A DNA stretch of 64,000 nt from G963677185 sp963677185 (GTDB lineage Bacteria; Bacillota; Syntrophomonadia; Syntrophomonadales; Syntrophomonadaceae): assembly GCA_963677185.1 (NCBI GenBank), contig OY781889.1, forward strand, positions 2,356,001 to 2,420,000, given 5' to 3'. Shown here in pieces: positions 8,392-16,592 of this stretch. Under the pieces are notes generated by a model. The model was given only the letters and a program-made list of their open reading frames with translations, searched no databases and was not told the origin of the DNA. The stretch's first letter is position 1; each line of letters begins with the position of its first letter. Made by a program: the position numbers and the translations under genes.

Positions 8392-9177
8392 CTACAGACC
8401 CAACAGCTCTGTTGTATTGTCGCCCAACACCCGCTTTCTAATGCCCCGGTCCGAAGTGATTTTCTCTACCATGGTTTTGACCAGGAATGGATCTCCATAA
8501 GGCGCGTCAGATGAGAATAGGGTCCGTTCAGGTAATTCCCTGATTGCCATGGCAGGAGCCAGCACGGTAAAGCAGGCTGATAAATCCAAGTATAGCCGGG
8601 GATTGTTTGTTGCCCAGCGGATAACCTGCATCCAATTGGTTCCACCCATATGCCCCATGATCACCGGAACTTTCGAATACCGCCGGGACAGAGCTTCTAT
8701 CTCCGCCAGGTCTTTTAATCTCAAGGGGTGGAAAGTGTGGATCCACAGTGGAAGATTGCAGGTTTCAGCGCTTGCTTCGAATATGACCGTCAAATCCGAA
8801 ACATTTCCCGGGCTTACCGTGAACTCGCCCAATCCCCTGAAATTCAAGCCGATCACGCGCTGCTCTATCCACTGCGCAGTGTCATCCCGCGTCATATTTA
8901 GAGGCACCCTGCCGAAGCCGATAAACCTGTCCGGGTGCGCGCGAATACAGCTCGCCTGTTCCTCCAGGGCTCGCAAATGGATATCCGTGGAGGCATTTTT
9001 TCCGGCCAGGATCTGGTTCAGCTTTTGCATTTCCCGGTCCAGCGATTCCAAATTGTCAGCCCGTTCGGGATGTACAGAGGTTTGAAACAGGATGGTACAG
9101 TCGATTCCGGCATCATCCATTGATTCCAGCATTGTGTGCGGCGGCAGTACTACGTGGGCATGGCTGTCGATAATCAT
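8392..9177 (-). CDS. Amidohydrolase family 2 protein
   Basis: A 261-residue TIM-barrel metal-dependent hydrolase of the amidohydrolase-2 type (ACMSD/decarboxylase-like superfamily). The N-terminal DSHAHV supplies the HxH metal ligands. WIHTFHP and VIMGHMGG carry further His, and SSDAPYGDP carries the late Asp. The substrate cannot be read from sequence. Its ATG overlaps the TGA of the upstream merR-type gene in ATGA, so the two are translationally coupled, and the regulator probably senses a compound this enzyme acts on. It is shorter than many family members but shows no break. Confidence 0.75.
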   Translation of the reverse strand: MIIDSHAHVVLPPHTMLESMDDAGIDCTILFQTSVHPERADNLESLDREMQKLNQILAGKNASTDIHLRALEEQASCIRAHPDRFIGFGRVPLNMTRDDTAQWIEQRVIGLNFRGLGEFTVSPGNVSDLTVIFEASAETCNLPLWIHTFHPLRLKDLAEIEALSRRYSKVPVIMGHMGGTNWMQVIRWATNNPRLYLDLSACFTVLAPAMAIRELPERTLFSSDAPYGDPFLVKTMVEKITSDRGIRKRVLGDNTTELLGL

Positions 9178-9572
9178 TTTTGCCCTCCTTCAGTGGCAGG
9201 GGCATGCACTGCGTCAAGCCCGGAGGCGGTTTCAGGTCCGATCAGCATTTGCAGCCGCTCGCGAACAATCTGCAAAGTATCGATTTGTTCGTTTATTTTG
9301 TGCAATTGGCCCTCATACAGGACCCGTGCGGCGTCGCAAACAGCTTCAGGCTCCAAACTGGACCGCGAACAGGCCAGAATATTTACAGTTTCTTTAAGGG
9401 TAAATCCCATGCCCAGGCAGGCTTTGATTATCTTTATGCTTTCGCAGGTTTCCGGATCGTAATCCCGGTATCCGTTGCCTGAACGTTTCGACTTCACCAG
9501 GCCTTTGTTTTCATAATAGCGAATCGAACGCACGCTGGTACCGCTCACCGCTGACAGTTCGCCTATACGCAC
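9174..9572 (-). CDS. MerR-family transcriptional regulator
   Basis: The 132-residue protein begins with the MerR winged-helix signature (RIGELSAVSGTSVRSIRYYE), then GLV and NGYRDYD. A dimerisation helix (VLYEGQLHKINEQIDTLQIV) and a short C-terminal tail follow. There is no conserved Cys metal site like that of MerR or CueR, so a small organic ligand or redox signal is more likely. The start is GTG at 9572 with AAGGAGGGG upstream. It is first in a two-gene operon with the amidohydrolase and has a MerR-style promoter directly upstream. Confidence 0.85.
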   Translation of the reverse strand: MRIGELSAVSGTSVRSIRYYENKGLVKSKRSGNGYRDYDPETCESIKIIKACLGMGFTLKETVNILACSRSSLEPEAVCDAARVLYEGQLHKINEQIDTLQIVRERLQMLIGPETASGLDAVHAPATEGGQK

Positions 9573-9603
9573 AAATACCCCTCCTTGTTTTCATGATAGC
9601 TTC

Positions 9604-9634
9604 AGTATAAAGCATGACACGGCGTCAGGGTCAA
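9604..9634 (-). promoter_or_regulatory. MerR-type promoter with 19-bp spacer and internal operator dyad
   Basis: On the minus strand TTGACC (9634-9629) and TATACT (9609-9604) are 19 bp apart, the over-long spacing characteristic of MerR-activated promoters. Inside the spacer lies the near-palindrome TGACGCCGTGTCA (9627-9615), a plausible operator for the regulator encoded immediately downstream. Confidence 0.65.
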
Positions 9635-9676
9635 GGCAGTTAGTGCAGTTGTCTTTGGGTGCTCACTACAAACCAT

Positions 9677-9706
9677 GGGAAGCAAAAGAACCGTCCTCGC
9701 TTTCCT
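9677..9706 (+). repeat. REP-like hairpin element, copy 1
   Basis: GGAAGC (9678-9683) and GCTTTCC (9699-9705) pair around the core AAAAGAACCGTCC. A second copy, inverted, lies at 13918-13946. Both copies are intergenic. The core resembles an intergenic repeat I recall from other Firmicutes genomes, but I cannot check this here. Confidence 0.55.
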
Positions 9707-9782
9707 AGCTGGTCTTATTTGGGATGCCCATATCTATCCAGCCTGACATCCGGCGATACGGTGCAGCTTTTGCAGGGCTTGC

Positions 9783-12161
9783 TCATGCCGGAGTGTCTGG
9801 TTCAAGCCCCTGGTCAACAGGCAGTTTAATGATGAAGGTTGTTCCCTGGCCCGGTGTTGACTCTGCATGAATTCCTCCATGGTGTTTTTCAACGATAATG
9901 AAATAGGAAACTGACAGGCCCAGGCCCGTCCCCTGCCCAGAAATTTTGGTGCTGAAGAAAGGCTCGAAGATACGGCTTATTATGCCAGGATCAATTCCAG
10001 GGCCGTTGTCCTGGATTCTTACCACTGCCATATTCCCTTCCAGGGAGGTGTTGATTAGTATGCGGGGATCCTCAACAGGAGGGACGCTGCCCATCATCGC
10101 CTGGGCAGCATTTTTCAAGAGATTGAGGAATACCTGTTCGATTTCGGTCTCTACACAGGAGACCTTTATATTGAGAAGCCCATATTTACGGGCGAGTATG
10201 ACTTTTCTGAAGTCATAATTACTCTGAAGGTCATAGTCGTTGGAAGCGAGTTCAATGGCATGCTCCACCAGCTGGTCGATGCTGCAGGGCTCCGGTTTGC
10301 TGACGCTGCTGCGGCTGAAATTGAGCATGTTGTTGGCTATGCGCGACGCCCGGAATCCGCCTTTTTGAATGCCGCCCAGCATAGCCAGGATTTCACGCTC
10401 CTGCAGGTATTCCTGGAGGGCGCCAAGATCAATGCCGTAATGGGCTGCCGCTTCCTTGTTGCCGGGTAAATCAGAACTGAATCGCCGAAGAATGTTTTGA
10501 ACCCCCTGGACGATTCCGCTGAGCGGATTGTTAATTTCATGGGCCATCCCGGCTGCCAGACCCGCGATAGACAGCATTTTCTCGGTCTGCTGCATTATTT
10601 CGGCAATTTTGACCTGTTCGGTAATGTCGTCAATCTTGACCACGGCTCCGCCGGCTTCACCGGCGGGCAGAGGAAACACCGATATATCCAGCAAGCGGGA
10701 GATGTTGCCGGCATCCCATATGATTTTCTTTTCAGTGGCGGGTTTGCCGGTTTCTAATGCACCCGAAACCAGGCGGATCCGGGTCTCAATAACCGGCAGC
10801 ACCTCTGACAAATGACGGCCCAGCGCTTTGGCCGCCGTTAAACCGGTCATTTCCACCGCGCGTTCGTTCCAATGGGCAACCATCAGTTCCCGGTCAACGC
10901 TGACCAGCACTGAAGACATGGAATTAATGATCGAGCGCAGGGTTTCTTCGCTTTTTTGCAGAGCCTGCTGGCTGCGCTTCTGTTCGGTTATGTCCCGGGC
11001 AAATGCGAAACTGCCCTCCTGCCCCTCGAAATCGATATAATTGCTGGTAACCTCGATTGGAAAGATATCACCGTCCCTGGTTTTATGGTGGGATTCAAAA
11101 GTCACCGAGCCTGAACTGGCTATTTCCGCCAGATGCGGCTCCCAGGCTTCAGGGGGGAAATCGGGATCAATATCGTAAATAGGCATACCGATAAGCTGAT
11201 CCCTGGAGTATCCGAGGGATCTGCATGCTGCCTCGTTTACATAGTAAATGCGAGCCTGCCGGTCCAACCAGAAGATGCCGTCACGCAGCCGGTCAACCGT
11301 ATAATTAACAAGCCGCATGGCCTGCTCTGCAGCTCTTTGTTCAGTAATATCGAGGATGACCCCGCCGTGAACCATTTCATCCCCGGTTATGAATGGTTCT
11401 GACAGGCTGTGAATCCAGATTTCCCGGCCTGAAGGGGTCAGAAAGCGGCCTTCATATTCCCATTTGCCACCAGCCAAACGGCTTTTCTCCAGCGACTCCA
11501 AAAATCCGGTCCGGTCTTCCGGGGGTATACAGCTGGTAAACATATCGAATAAGCAATCCACGGGGCCACCAAGGCCCAGAATCTGTTCACTGCGGCGTGA
11601 TATGTAGTAGAAGCCGGGTTGCCCGTTGGAACGCATGTAGAGAGAGAAGACCACTCCGGGCAAGCTGTTGGCAATGCTGCGCAGCATCTCCTCGCGCTGA
11701 ATTACTGCGAGCTCGGCATTCTTGCGTGCTGTTATATCCCGGAAATACCAGATTCGTCCATAGTAGTGTCCATCGGTTCCGTACATGGGCGAAGAGTAGC
11801 GTTCAAAAAAGGTGCCGCCTTTTAGTTCGATTTCCTCCCAGCTTTTTTCCTCCCGGTGCTCATAAAGATAATTGACACGAGCCAGGAATTCTCCCGGATC
11901 GGCCAAACGGTCCAAAACCGCATTCAAAAGTTCCTCATCTGATGTAAAGGATAAAGGTTCGCCAGGGATGTGCCACATAGTATAGAGCCTGCGGTTGGCT
12001 GACAGGACTGCTCCTGTTTCATCGATAACTAGTATGCCGTCGGGGGATGTTTCCTGCTGGGTGGATAGGATGGCGTTGGCTCGTAGCAGGTCTTCGTGGA
12101 CCTGCCTGGATTCCTGGTCATGTTCATTTGTATTGTCGGGCAGGTCAGCATCCTTGTTCAC
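9783..12161 (-). CDS. Soluble multi-PAS sensor histidine kinase
   Basis: A cytoplasmic kinase of about 792 residues. Four PAS/PAC modules precede a HisKA domain with the phospho-acceptor His in GMAHEINNPLSG (about residue 541). A HATPase_c domain follows, with N box LLKNAAQAM, G1 DNGPGID, F box FEPFF and G2 GQGTGLGLS. There is no transmembrane segment, so the signal is internal (redox, gas or cofactor through PAS). I chose GTG 12161 because AAGGAGAGG lies 9 nt upstream; an upstream ATG at 12209 in the same frame has no ribosome site and would add 16 residues. No response regulator is adjacent on this strand. Confidence 0.88.
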   Translation of the reverse strand: MNKDADLPDNTNEHDQESRQVHEDLLRANAILSTQQETSPDGILVIDETGAVLSANRRLYTMWHIPGEPLSFTSDEELLNAVLDRLADPGEFLARVNYLYEHREEKSWEEIELKGGTFFERYSSPMYGTDGHYYGRIWYFRDITARKNAELAVIQREEMLRSIANSLPGVVFSLYMRSNGQPGFYYISRRSEQILGLGGPVDCLFDMFTSCIPPEDRTGFLESLEKSRLAGGKWEYEGRFLTPSGREIWIHSLSEPFITGDEMVHGGVILDITEQRAAEQAMRLVNYTVDRLRDGIFWLDRQARIYYVNEAACRSLGYSRDQLIGMPIYDIDPDFPPEAWEPHLAEIASSGSVTFESHHKTRDGDIFPIEVTSNYIDFEGQEGSFAFARDITEQKRSQQALQKSEETLRSIINSMSSVLVSVDRELMVAHWNERAVEMTGLTAAKALGRHLSEVLPVIETRIRLVSGALETGKPATEKKIIWDAGNISRLLDISVFPLPAGEAGGAVVKIDDITEQVKIAEIMQQTEKMLSIAGLAAGMAHEINNPLSGIVQGVQNILRRFSSDLPGNKEAAAHYGIDLGALQEYLQEREILAMLGGIQKGGFRASRIANNMLNFSRSSVSKPEPCSIDQLVEHAIELASNDYDLQSNYDFRKVILARKYGLLNIKVSCVETEIEQVFLNLLKNAAQAMMGSVPPVEDPRILINTSLEGNMAVVRIQDNGPGIDPGIISRIFEPFFSTKISGQGTGLGLSVSYFIIVEKHHGGIHAESTPGQGTTFIIKLPVDQGLEPDTPA

Positions 12162-12443
12162 CGATAGCACTCCTCTCCTTCGTGCAACCTGGAGAATCTT
12201 CACTGGCATTTTTACAGGTAATGAAACGGGGCGGATATTTGCCTGGAGTATAAGGTGCTGACTACATTATACAGTCGATTAAACTATATGCGATAGCAAT
12301 TTCAGTATTTGTGCCCTGCGTGGAAGCGCGGTCCTTTTAACGGGCTACCTGCTTTTGATCCCCGTTTTACCAGCATTTTGTTTATACTGGAAACAAAGCA
12401 GCCTTTTTCAGGCGGCATCTCACGAGAATGAAAGGGTGCTTTT

Positions 12444-12584
12444 ATGCAAACCAACAGGCAGGTATGGGAAAGCTGGGCTGGCAGCGCCAGTATCCGGCTG
12501 GGGAGACGGCGGCAAGGCTCAATTCGACCTCGTGGGGCAAAAAGTCAGGGACTTCGTAGACGAACGGCCGCTGAATTGATCTGA
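12444..12584 (+). CDS. Possible small basic protein, unrecognised
   Basis: An ATG at 12444, preceded by AAAGGG at 12431-12436, opens a 46-codon frame. Its C-terminal half is very rich in Arg (for example RLGRRRQG and GLRRRTA), with a Trp-containing N-terminus (QVWESWAG). An overlapping frame in another phase (ending 12579) is also open for about 74 codons. I recognise neither, and the ribosome site is weak, so this may be non-coding. It would be expressed divergently from the kinase and ahead of rtcB. Confidence 0.2.
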   Translation: MQTNRQVWESWAGSASIRLGRRRQGSIRPRGAKSQGLRRRTAAELI

Positions 12585-12621
12585 ATTCCAGAGCACGCCT
12601 TGTCCTGCAGGCCAGAAAAGC

Positions 12622-12650
12622 TGGGCACAGTCCGGTAACGGGCATATAAT
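12622..12650 (+). promoter_or_regulatory. Probable rtcB promoter
   Basis: TGGGCA (12622-12627) and a perfect TATAAT (12645-12650) have a 17-bp spacer. The predicted start near 12657 gives a leader of about 38 nt to the rtcB ATG. Confidence 0.5.
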
Positions 12651-12694
12651 TAAGATATATAGCGGATAGCGCGCTGGAGGAAGAAGGGCTGATT

Positions 12695-13897
12695 ATGCTG
12701 GAAATTAAAGGCCGCTATAATTTAGCCAGGGTTTTTACCGACAATATAGAAGCCGAGGCCGTGAGGCAGATTGAAACCCTGTGCAATCAGGAGTCTGTCA
12801 AGGGCAGTAAAATAAGAATTATGCCGGATGTTCACAGCGGAGCGGGATGCACCATAGGTACGACCATGACCATATCAGACAAGATTGTCCCCAACCTGGT
12901 CGGCGTTGATATCGGCTGCGGGATGGAACTGATCCGCATCGACAACCGCCATATTGACCTGCAGGAGCTGGATCGGCTGATTCACGTCCGCATCCCCTGT
13001 GGATTCAATATTCGCAAACATGAGCACCAATTCATTGATGATATCGATCTGAACGATCTTTACTGCAAGAAACGCGTGAATCTAAACCGCGCCCGGAACA
13101 GTATCGGCACATTAGGCGGGGGGAACCATTTCATCGAAGCCAACCGCAACAGCCAGGGGGATATGTATATCGTAGTCCACTCCGGAAGCCGCCATCTGGG
13201 GCAGGAAGTGGCCACTCTCTATCAGGCAGATGCGTTCAAAGCCCTGAACAAGAGTTCAGAAACCGAACTGAAGGCGCAGGTGCGAGACTTGAAAGCCGGT
13301 GGCAAACATCGAGAAATTCAGAAACGAATTAAGAAGGCCAAAGAACAGCACTTGAATGACATCCCTAAAGACCTGGCTTATTTATCACAGAGGCTGTTCA
13401 AGGAATACATGCATGACATGAAGATCGTGCAGCGCTTTGCCGACCTCAACCGCAAAGCCATGATAGAAGAAATCGCAACAGGCCTGAAGCTCAATATAGC
13501 AGAGCAGTTTACCACCGTCCACAACTATATAGACACCGAATCCATGATTCTTCGCAAAGGCGCCGTATCAGCCCGGACCGGGGAGCAGCTGCTTATTCCC
13601 ATAAACATGCGTGACGGCAGTCTGATCTGCAGGGGCAAGGGCAATCCCGACTGGAACTATTCGGCTCCCCACGGGGCGGGCCGCCTGATGAGCCGCACCC
13701 GCGCTAAAGCAACCTGTTCCATGGAAGAGTTCCGCGCCAGCATGACCGGAATCTATACGACTACCGTTAACCGCGAAACCCTGGACGAATGCCCCCAGGC
13801 CTACAAGCCCATGGAGGAAATTATCGCCAACATCGGCGATACCGTCGATATCAAGGAAAGAATCATTCCGGTCTATAATTTCAAGGCAGCAGAATGA
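12695..13897 (+). CDS. rtcB: RNA-splicing ligase RtcB
   Basis: The 400-residue protein belongs to the RtcB family, which joins 2',3'-cyclic phosphate and 5'-OH RNA ends using GTP and Mn2+. It shows the metal-binding Cys in GVDIGCGM (about residue 75), GTLGGGNHFIE (about 145), VHSGSRHLG, and near the C-terminus SAPHGAGR, whose His is the residue that receives GMP. All key residues are present. It is shorter than the roughly 480-residue archaeal form. The start ATG 12695 has GGAGGAAG upstream. No archease or RtcA partner is next to it; a tRNA-Gly gene follows after a gap. Confidence 0.93.
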   Translation: MLEIKGRYNLARVFTDNIEAEAVRQIETLCNQESVKGSKIRIMPDVHSGAGCTIGTTMTISDKIVPNLVGVDIGCGMELIRIDNRHIDLQELDRLIHVRIPCGFNIRKHEHQFIDDIDLNDLYCKKRVNLNRARNSIGTLGGGNHFIEANRNSQGDMYIVVHSGSRHLGQEVATLYQADAFKALNKSSETELKAQVRDLKAGGKHREIQKRIKKAKEQHLNDIPKDLAYLSQRLFKEYMHDMKIVQRFADLNRKAMIEEIATGLKLNIAEQFTTVHNYIDTESMILRKGAVSARTGEQLLIPINMRDGSLICRGKGNPDWNYSAPHGAGRLMSRTRAKATCSMEEFRASMTGIYTTTVNRETLDECPQAYKPMEEIIANIGDTVDIKERIIPVYNFKAAE

Positions 13898-13917
13898 GCA
13901 CAAATATTGGAGACGGG

Positions 13918-13946
13918 GGAAGCATGGGGATGGTTCTTTTGCTTCC
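13918..13946 (-). repeat. REP-like hairpin element, copy 2 (inverted)
   Basis: GGAAGCA (13918-13924) pairs with TGCTTCC (13940-13946). The reverse complement carries the core AAAAGAACCATCCCC, matching copy 1 at 9677-9706 apart from a few changes. It starts 21 nt after the rtcB stop. Confidence 0.55.
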
Positions 13947-14210
13947 TCCGAGGCGAAAATGAGCATTATTGCAGGTTATGGCGAATGTCCATACAAATGG
14001 CATTTGCAGGGGTGATGGGGAGCATATTGCGCAGCAGCCTGACATCCGATATTTGCAGTGCGGTTAGGAGACAGCTGGCGTTCCACCTCGCTTCAACCAT
14101 AGATGGTGCCTGTTCTCAAATTGTAGAATAACAGGGTGATTATTAGTATGGAAACGTCCAGCAAAAAAAGTGGGAAAGCATTCTTTCGAGATATCATCGA
14201 AATTACGCAC

Positions 14211-14239
14211 TTGATTACCATACACAATATGCTTATAAT
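14211..14239 (+). promoter_or_regulatory. tRNA-Gly promoter
   Basis: TTGATT (14211-14216) and TATAAT (14234-14239) have a 17-bp spacer, about 70 nt upstream of the tRNA. Confidence 0.65.
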
Positions 14240-14311
14240 GCTTTTTAGGAAATCCATTACAGGTCAGCCCATGCGCAGGGAAAGGACCATGAAATCAGAT
14301 GTCTTTGTCTA

Positions 14312-14386
14312 GCGGAAGTGGCTCAGTGGTAGAGCATCGCCTTGCCAAGGCGAGGGTCGCGAGTTCGAATCTCGTCTTCCGCTCCA
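14312..14386 (+). tRNA. tRNA-Gly(GCC)
   Basis: The acceptor GCGGAAG (14312-14318) pairs with CTTCCGC (14376-14382). The D arm is GCTC-AGTGGTA-GAGC. The anticodon stem is TCGCC/GGCGA with loop TTGCCAA, giving anticodon GCC at 14344-14346. The T arm is GCGAG-TTCGAAT-CTCGT. CCA is encoded at 14384-14386. Confidence 0.97.
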
Positions 14387-14401
14387 ATCAAGGAAGAATC
14401 G

Positions 14402-14431
14402 ACCTCGGCTTCGGCCGGGGTATTGTATTTT
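14402..14431 (+). terminator. Rho-independent terminator after tRNA-Gly
   Basis: ACCTCGGC (14402-14409) and GCCGGGGT (14414-14421) form an 8-bp stem with one G-U pair and a stable TTCG loop, followed by ATTGTATTTT. Confidence 0.75.
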
Positions 14432-14475
14432 GACGGTCTATGGGTTAAATTTTAGTGGATTGTATTTCTACAATT

Positions 14476-14505
14476 ACCTGTCATTGATTAGAACAGGTTG
14501 ATAAT
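14476..14505 (+). promoter_or_regulatory. Inverted repeat and -10-like element upstream of tig
   Basis: ACCTGT (14476-14481) and ACAGGT (14493-14498) form a perfect 6-bp inverted repeat just before GATAAT (14500-14505). A convincing -35 is missing, so this could be an operator over a weak promoter. Confidence 0.3.
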
Positions 14506-14552
14506 ACAGGGTAATGCCAGTAAGTGCATAAAACATGTTGGGAGGACCGTAA

Positions 14553-15884
14553 ATGAACGCGAGGTTGGAAAAGATCGAAAACAGCGAGGCCTACCTGGAG
14601 CTGGAGGTTGATGCCGAAACATTAGAAATAGGCCTGGATGATGCTTTCCGCAAAATTGCCAGGACTATCAACGTTCCGGGATTCCGTAAGGGAAGAGCGC
14701 CCAGGGAACTGGTGGAACGCCATTACGGCAAGGAAATCCTGTATGAGGAAGCCTTGCAAAAGGTGGTCCCCGAAGCATATGAAAAGGCTATCGCCGATCT
14801 GGAAATAGATGCAATCGGGCAGCCGGATTTTGACATTGAAGAGGTTGAGGCTGGCAAGGGAGCGAAAATTAAGGCTAAAGTAGCGGTTAGACCAGATGTC
14901 GTCCTTGGTCAGATTGAAGGTCTGGAAGTGAAAGCGCCGAATTTCGCCGTGTCTGAAGCAGAAGTTGCGAAGCAGATTGAAGATGTGCTGGCCCGGTACA
15001 CGGAAGTAGTTGAAAAGACCGATGAAGCAGCTGAATTAGGCGATACTGCGGTAATCGATTTCGAAGGATTTGTTGACGGAACCGCGTTCGAGGGTGGCAA
15101 GGGCAGCGACTACAAGCTGGAGCTTGGTTCAGGATCGTTTATCCCTGGTTTTGAAGAACAGATAGCCGGTCAAAAAATTGGCGACGAGTTCGATGTCAAC
15201 GTGACTTTCCCCGAAGACTATCATGCCAGCGACCTGGCCAGTCAGGCAGCTATATTCAAAGTGAAGCTGCACAAGCTGGAATCGAAGAAGCAGCGCGAGC
15301 TGAATGATGACTTTGTTCAGGAAGCCACTGATTTCGAAACCGTTGACGAATTTAAGGCTGATATTGAAAAGAGCCTGGGTGAGATGAAAGCCTCGCAGAG
15401 AATAATGTATATTCGTGAAGAGGCGATTTCCAAAGCATCAGAACTGTCCGAAATGATAATACCGCCGGTTATGGTTGACATGCAGGTGGAAAAGATGATT
15501 GGCCAGTTTGCTGACCGCATGGCGATGCAGGGTTTTAATATGGAGCTATATTTCCAGGTTACTGGCACCAGTGTAGATGCATTGGCGGAACAGATGCGGC
15601 CGGAAGCTGAAAAGCAAGTCAGAATGGGACTTACACTGGAGGCTATAGCCAAAGAGAAGAATTTTGAAGTCAGCCCGGAAGAGATTGACGAATACCTGGA
15701 TGAACTGGCAGGCTCAATGAACATGGATCTTGAGACCATAAAAAACAGCATACCTGATATTGTCGAACGTGCTGAAGATGATTTGAAAGTCCGTAAAGCT
15801 GCGGACTATCTGGTTGAAAAAGCAGTTGTATCTGAACTAAAGCCCGAAGCAGTCGTTATTCCAGTCGATGATGAACAGGAGTAA
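14553..15884 (+). CDS. tig: Trigger factor (ribosome-associated chaperone and prolyl isomerase)
   Basis: The 443-residue protein has the three trigger-factor parts. An N-terminal ribosome-binding domain contains the signature GFRKGRAPRELVE near residue 45. An FKBP-type isomerase domain lies at about 160-250 (GDTAVIDFEGFVDG, then GSGSFIPGFEEQI). A long helical C-terminal chaperone domain follows. It binds at the ribosome exit tunnel and shields nascent chains. GGGAGGA precedes ATG 14553. It is followed by clpP and clpX in the usual order. Confidence 0.97.
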   Translation: MNARLEKIENSEAYLELEVDAETLEIGLDDAFRKIARTINVPGFRKGRAPRELVERHYGKEILYEEALQKVVPEAYEKAIADLEIDAIGQPDFDIEEVEAGKGAKIKAKVAVRPDVVLGQIEGLEVKAPNFAVSEAEVAKQIEDVLARYTEVVEKTDEAAELGDTAVIDFEGFVDGTAFEGGKGSDYKLELGSGSFIPGFEEQIAGQKIGDEFDVNVTFPEDYHASDLASQAAIFKVKLHKLESKKQRELNDDFVQEATDFETVDEFKADIEKSLGEMKASQRIMYIREEAISKASELSEMIIPPVMVDMQVEKMIGQFADRMAMQGFNMELYFQVTGTSVDALAEQMRPEAEKQVRMGLTLEAIAKEKNFEVSPEEIDEYLDELAGSMNMDLETIKNSIPDIVERAEDDLKVRKAADYLVEKAVVSELKPEAVVIPVDDEQE

Positions 15885-15892
15885 ATGAGGAC

Positions 15893-15949
15893 TTGCTGAT
15901 TTCAGGGTTTCAGATACAATAGTACTGTAGGTCTAATAATCTATAGACC
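15893..15949 (+). promoter_or_regulatory. Possible clpP promoter with downstream inverted repeat
   Basis: TTGCTG (15893-15898) and TACAAT (15915-15920) are 16 bp apart. Downstream, GGTCTA (15930-15935) and TAGACC (15944-15949) form a 6-bp hairpin before the clpP ribosome site. It does not match the CtsR heptad-repeat operator. Confidence 0.35.
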
Positions 15950-15969
15950 GGTATGGAGGTGGAAAAAGG

Positions 15970-16569
15970 ATGAGTTACCTGGTTCCAATAGTGGTAGAAC
16001 AGACCAATCGCGGCGAACGTTCATATGATATATATTCACGTTTATTGAAGGATCGCATTATATTTTTAGGCAGTCAGATTGATGACAGCATGGCGAATAT
16101 TATCATTGCCCAGCTGCTGTTCCTGGATGCCGACAATCCTGATAAAGATATAAATATATATATCAATAGCCCAGGGGGGTCTATCAGCGCCGGCATGGCC
16201 ATTTATGATACAATGAGATATGTTAAGTCGGATGTATCAACGATTTGCGTGGGTTTGGCAGCAAGCATGGGCGCATTCCTTCTGGCTGCAGGCACCAAGG
16301 GTAAACGATTTGCCTTGCAGAATTCTGAAGTGATGATACACCAGCCCATAGCTGGCATGCAGGGTCAGGCGACTGATATCGAGATCCACGCCCGCCGTTT
16401 ACTGCAAATTAAAGAAAACATGAACAGAATTCTGTCAGAAAACACCGGACAGGGTCTGGACCGTGTCAAACAGGATACAGAGCGGGATTATTTCATGTCC
16501 GCAACAGAAGCAAGGGAATACGGCATAATTGACGATATATTATTATCGGCGAAAAACGTCCAGAAATAG
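15970..16569 (+). CDS. clpP: ATP-dependent Clp protease proteolytic subunit
   Basis: The 199-residue serine peptidase forms the 14-mer degradation chamber that works with ClpX. The catalytic Ser is in GLAASMGAFLLAAG (about residue 97-98), the His in MIHQPI (about 122), and the Asp in the DRDYFMSA-like stretch ERDYFMSATEA (about 171). Length is normal. ATG 15970 follows GGAGGTGGAAA. It is 85 nt after tig and 23 nt before clpX. Confidence 0.98.
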   Translation: MSYLVPIVVEQTNRGERSYDIYSRLLKDRIIFLGSQIDDSMANIIIAQLLFLDADNPDKDINIYINSPGGSISAGMAIYDTMRYVKSDVSTICVGLAASMGAFLLAAGTKGKRFALQNSEVMIHQPIAGMQGQATDIEIHARRLLQIKENMNRILSENTGQGLDRVKQDTERDYFMSATEAREYGIIDDILLSAKNVQK

Positions 16570-16592
16570 CCCTACTACAAAGAGGTGATCTT

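Larger units (their letters stand above)
12162..12694. other. Intergenic region between kinase and rtcB
   Basis: This 533-nt stretch holds the upstream region of the leftward kinase (TATAAT-like sequence on the minus strand at 12271-12266 without a clear -35), a weakly supported small open frame at 12444-12584, and the rtcB promoter at 12622-12650. I recognise nothing else. Confidence 0.5.
13898..14311. other. Intergenic region rtcB to tRNA-Gly
   Basis: This 414-nt stretch contains the second REP-like hairpin (13918-13946) and the tRNA promoter (14211-14239). It also contains a 14-mer (CAGCCTGACATCCG, near 14033) that also occurs near 9739 next to the other hairpin copy. No frame shows convincing coding character. 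Confidence 0.5.

Noticed and set aside
9739..14046. Shared 14-mer CAGCCTGACATCCG as a stand-alone repeat
   Set aside because: A 14-base match is expected several times by chance in 64 kb. It is only mentioned because both copies lie near the hairpin repeats.
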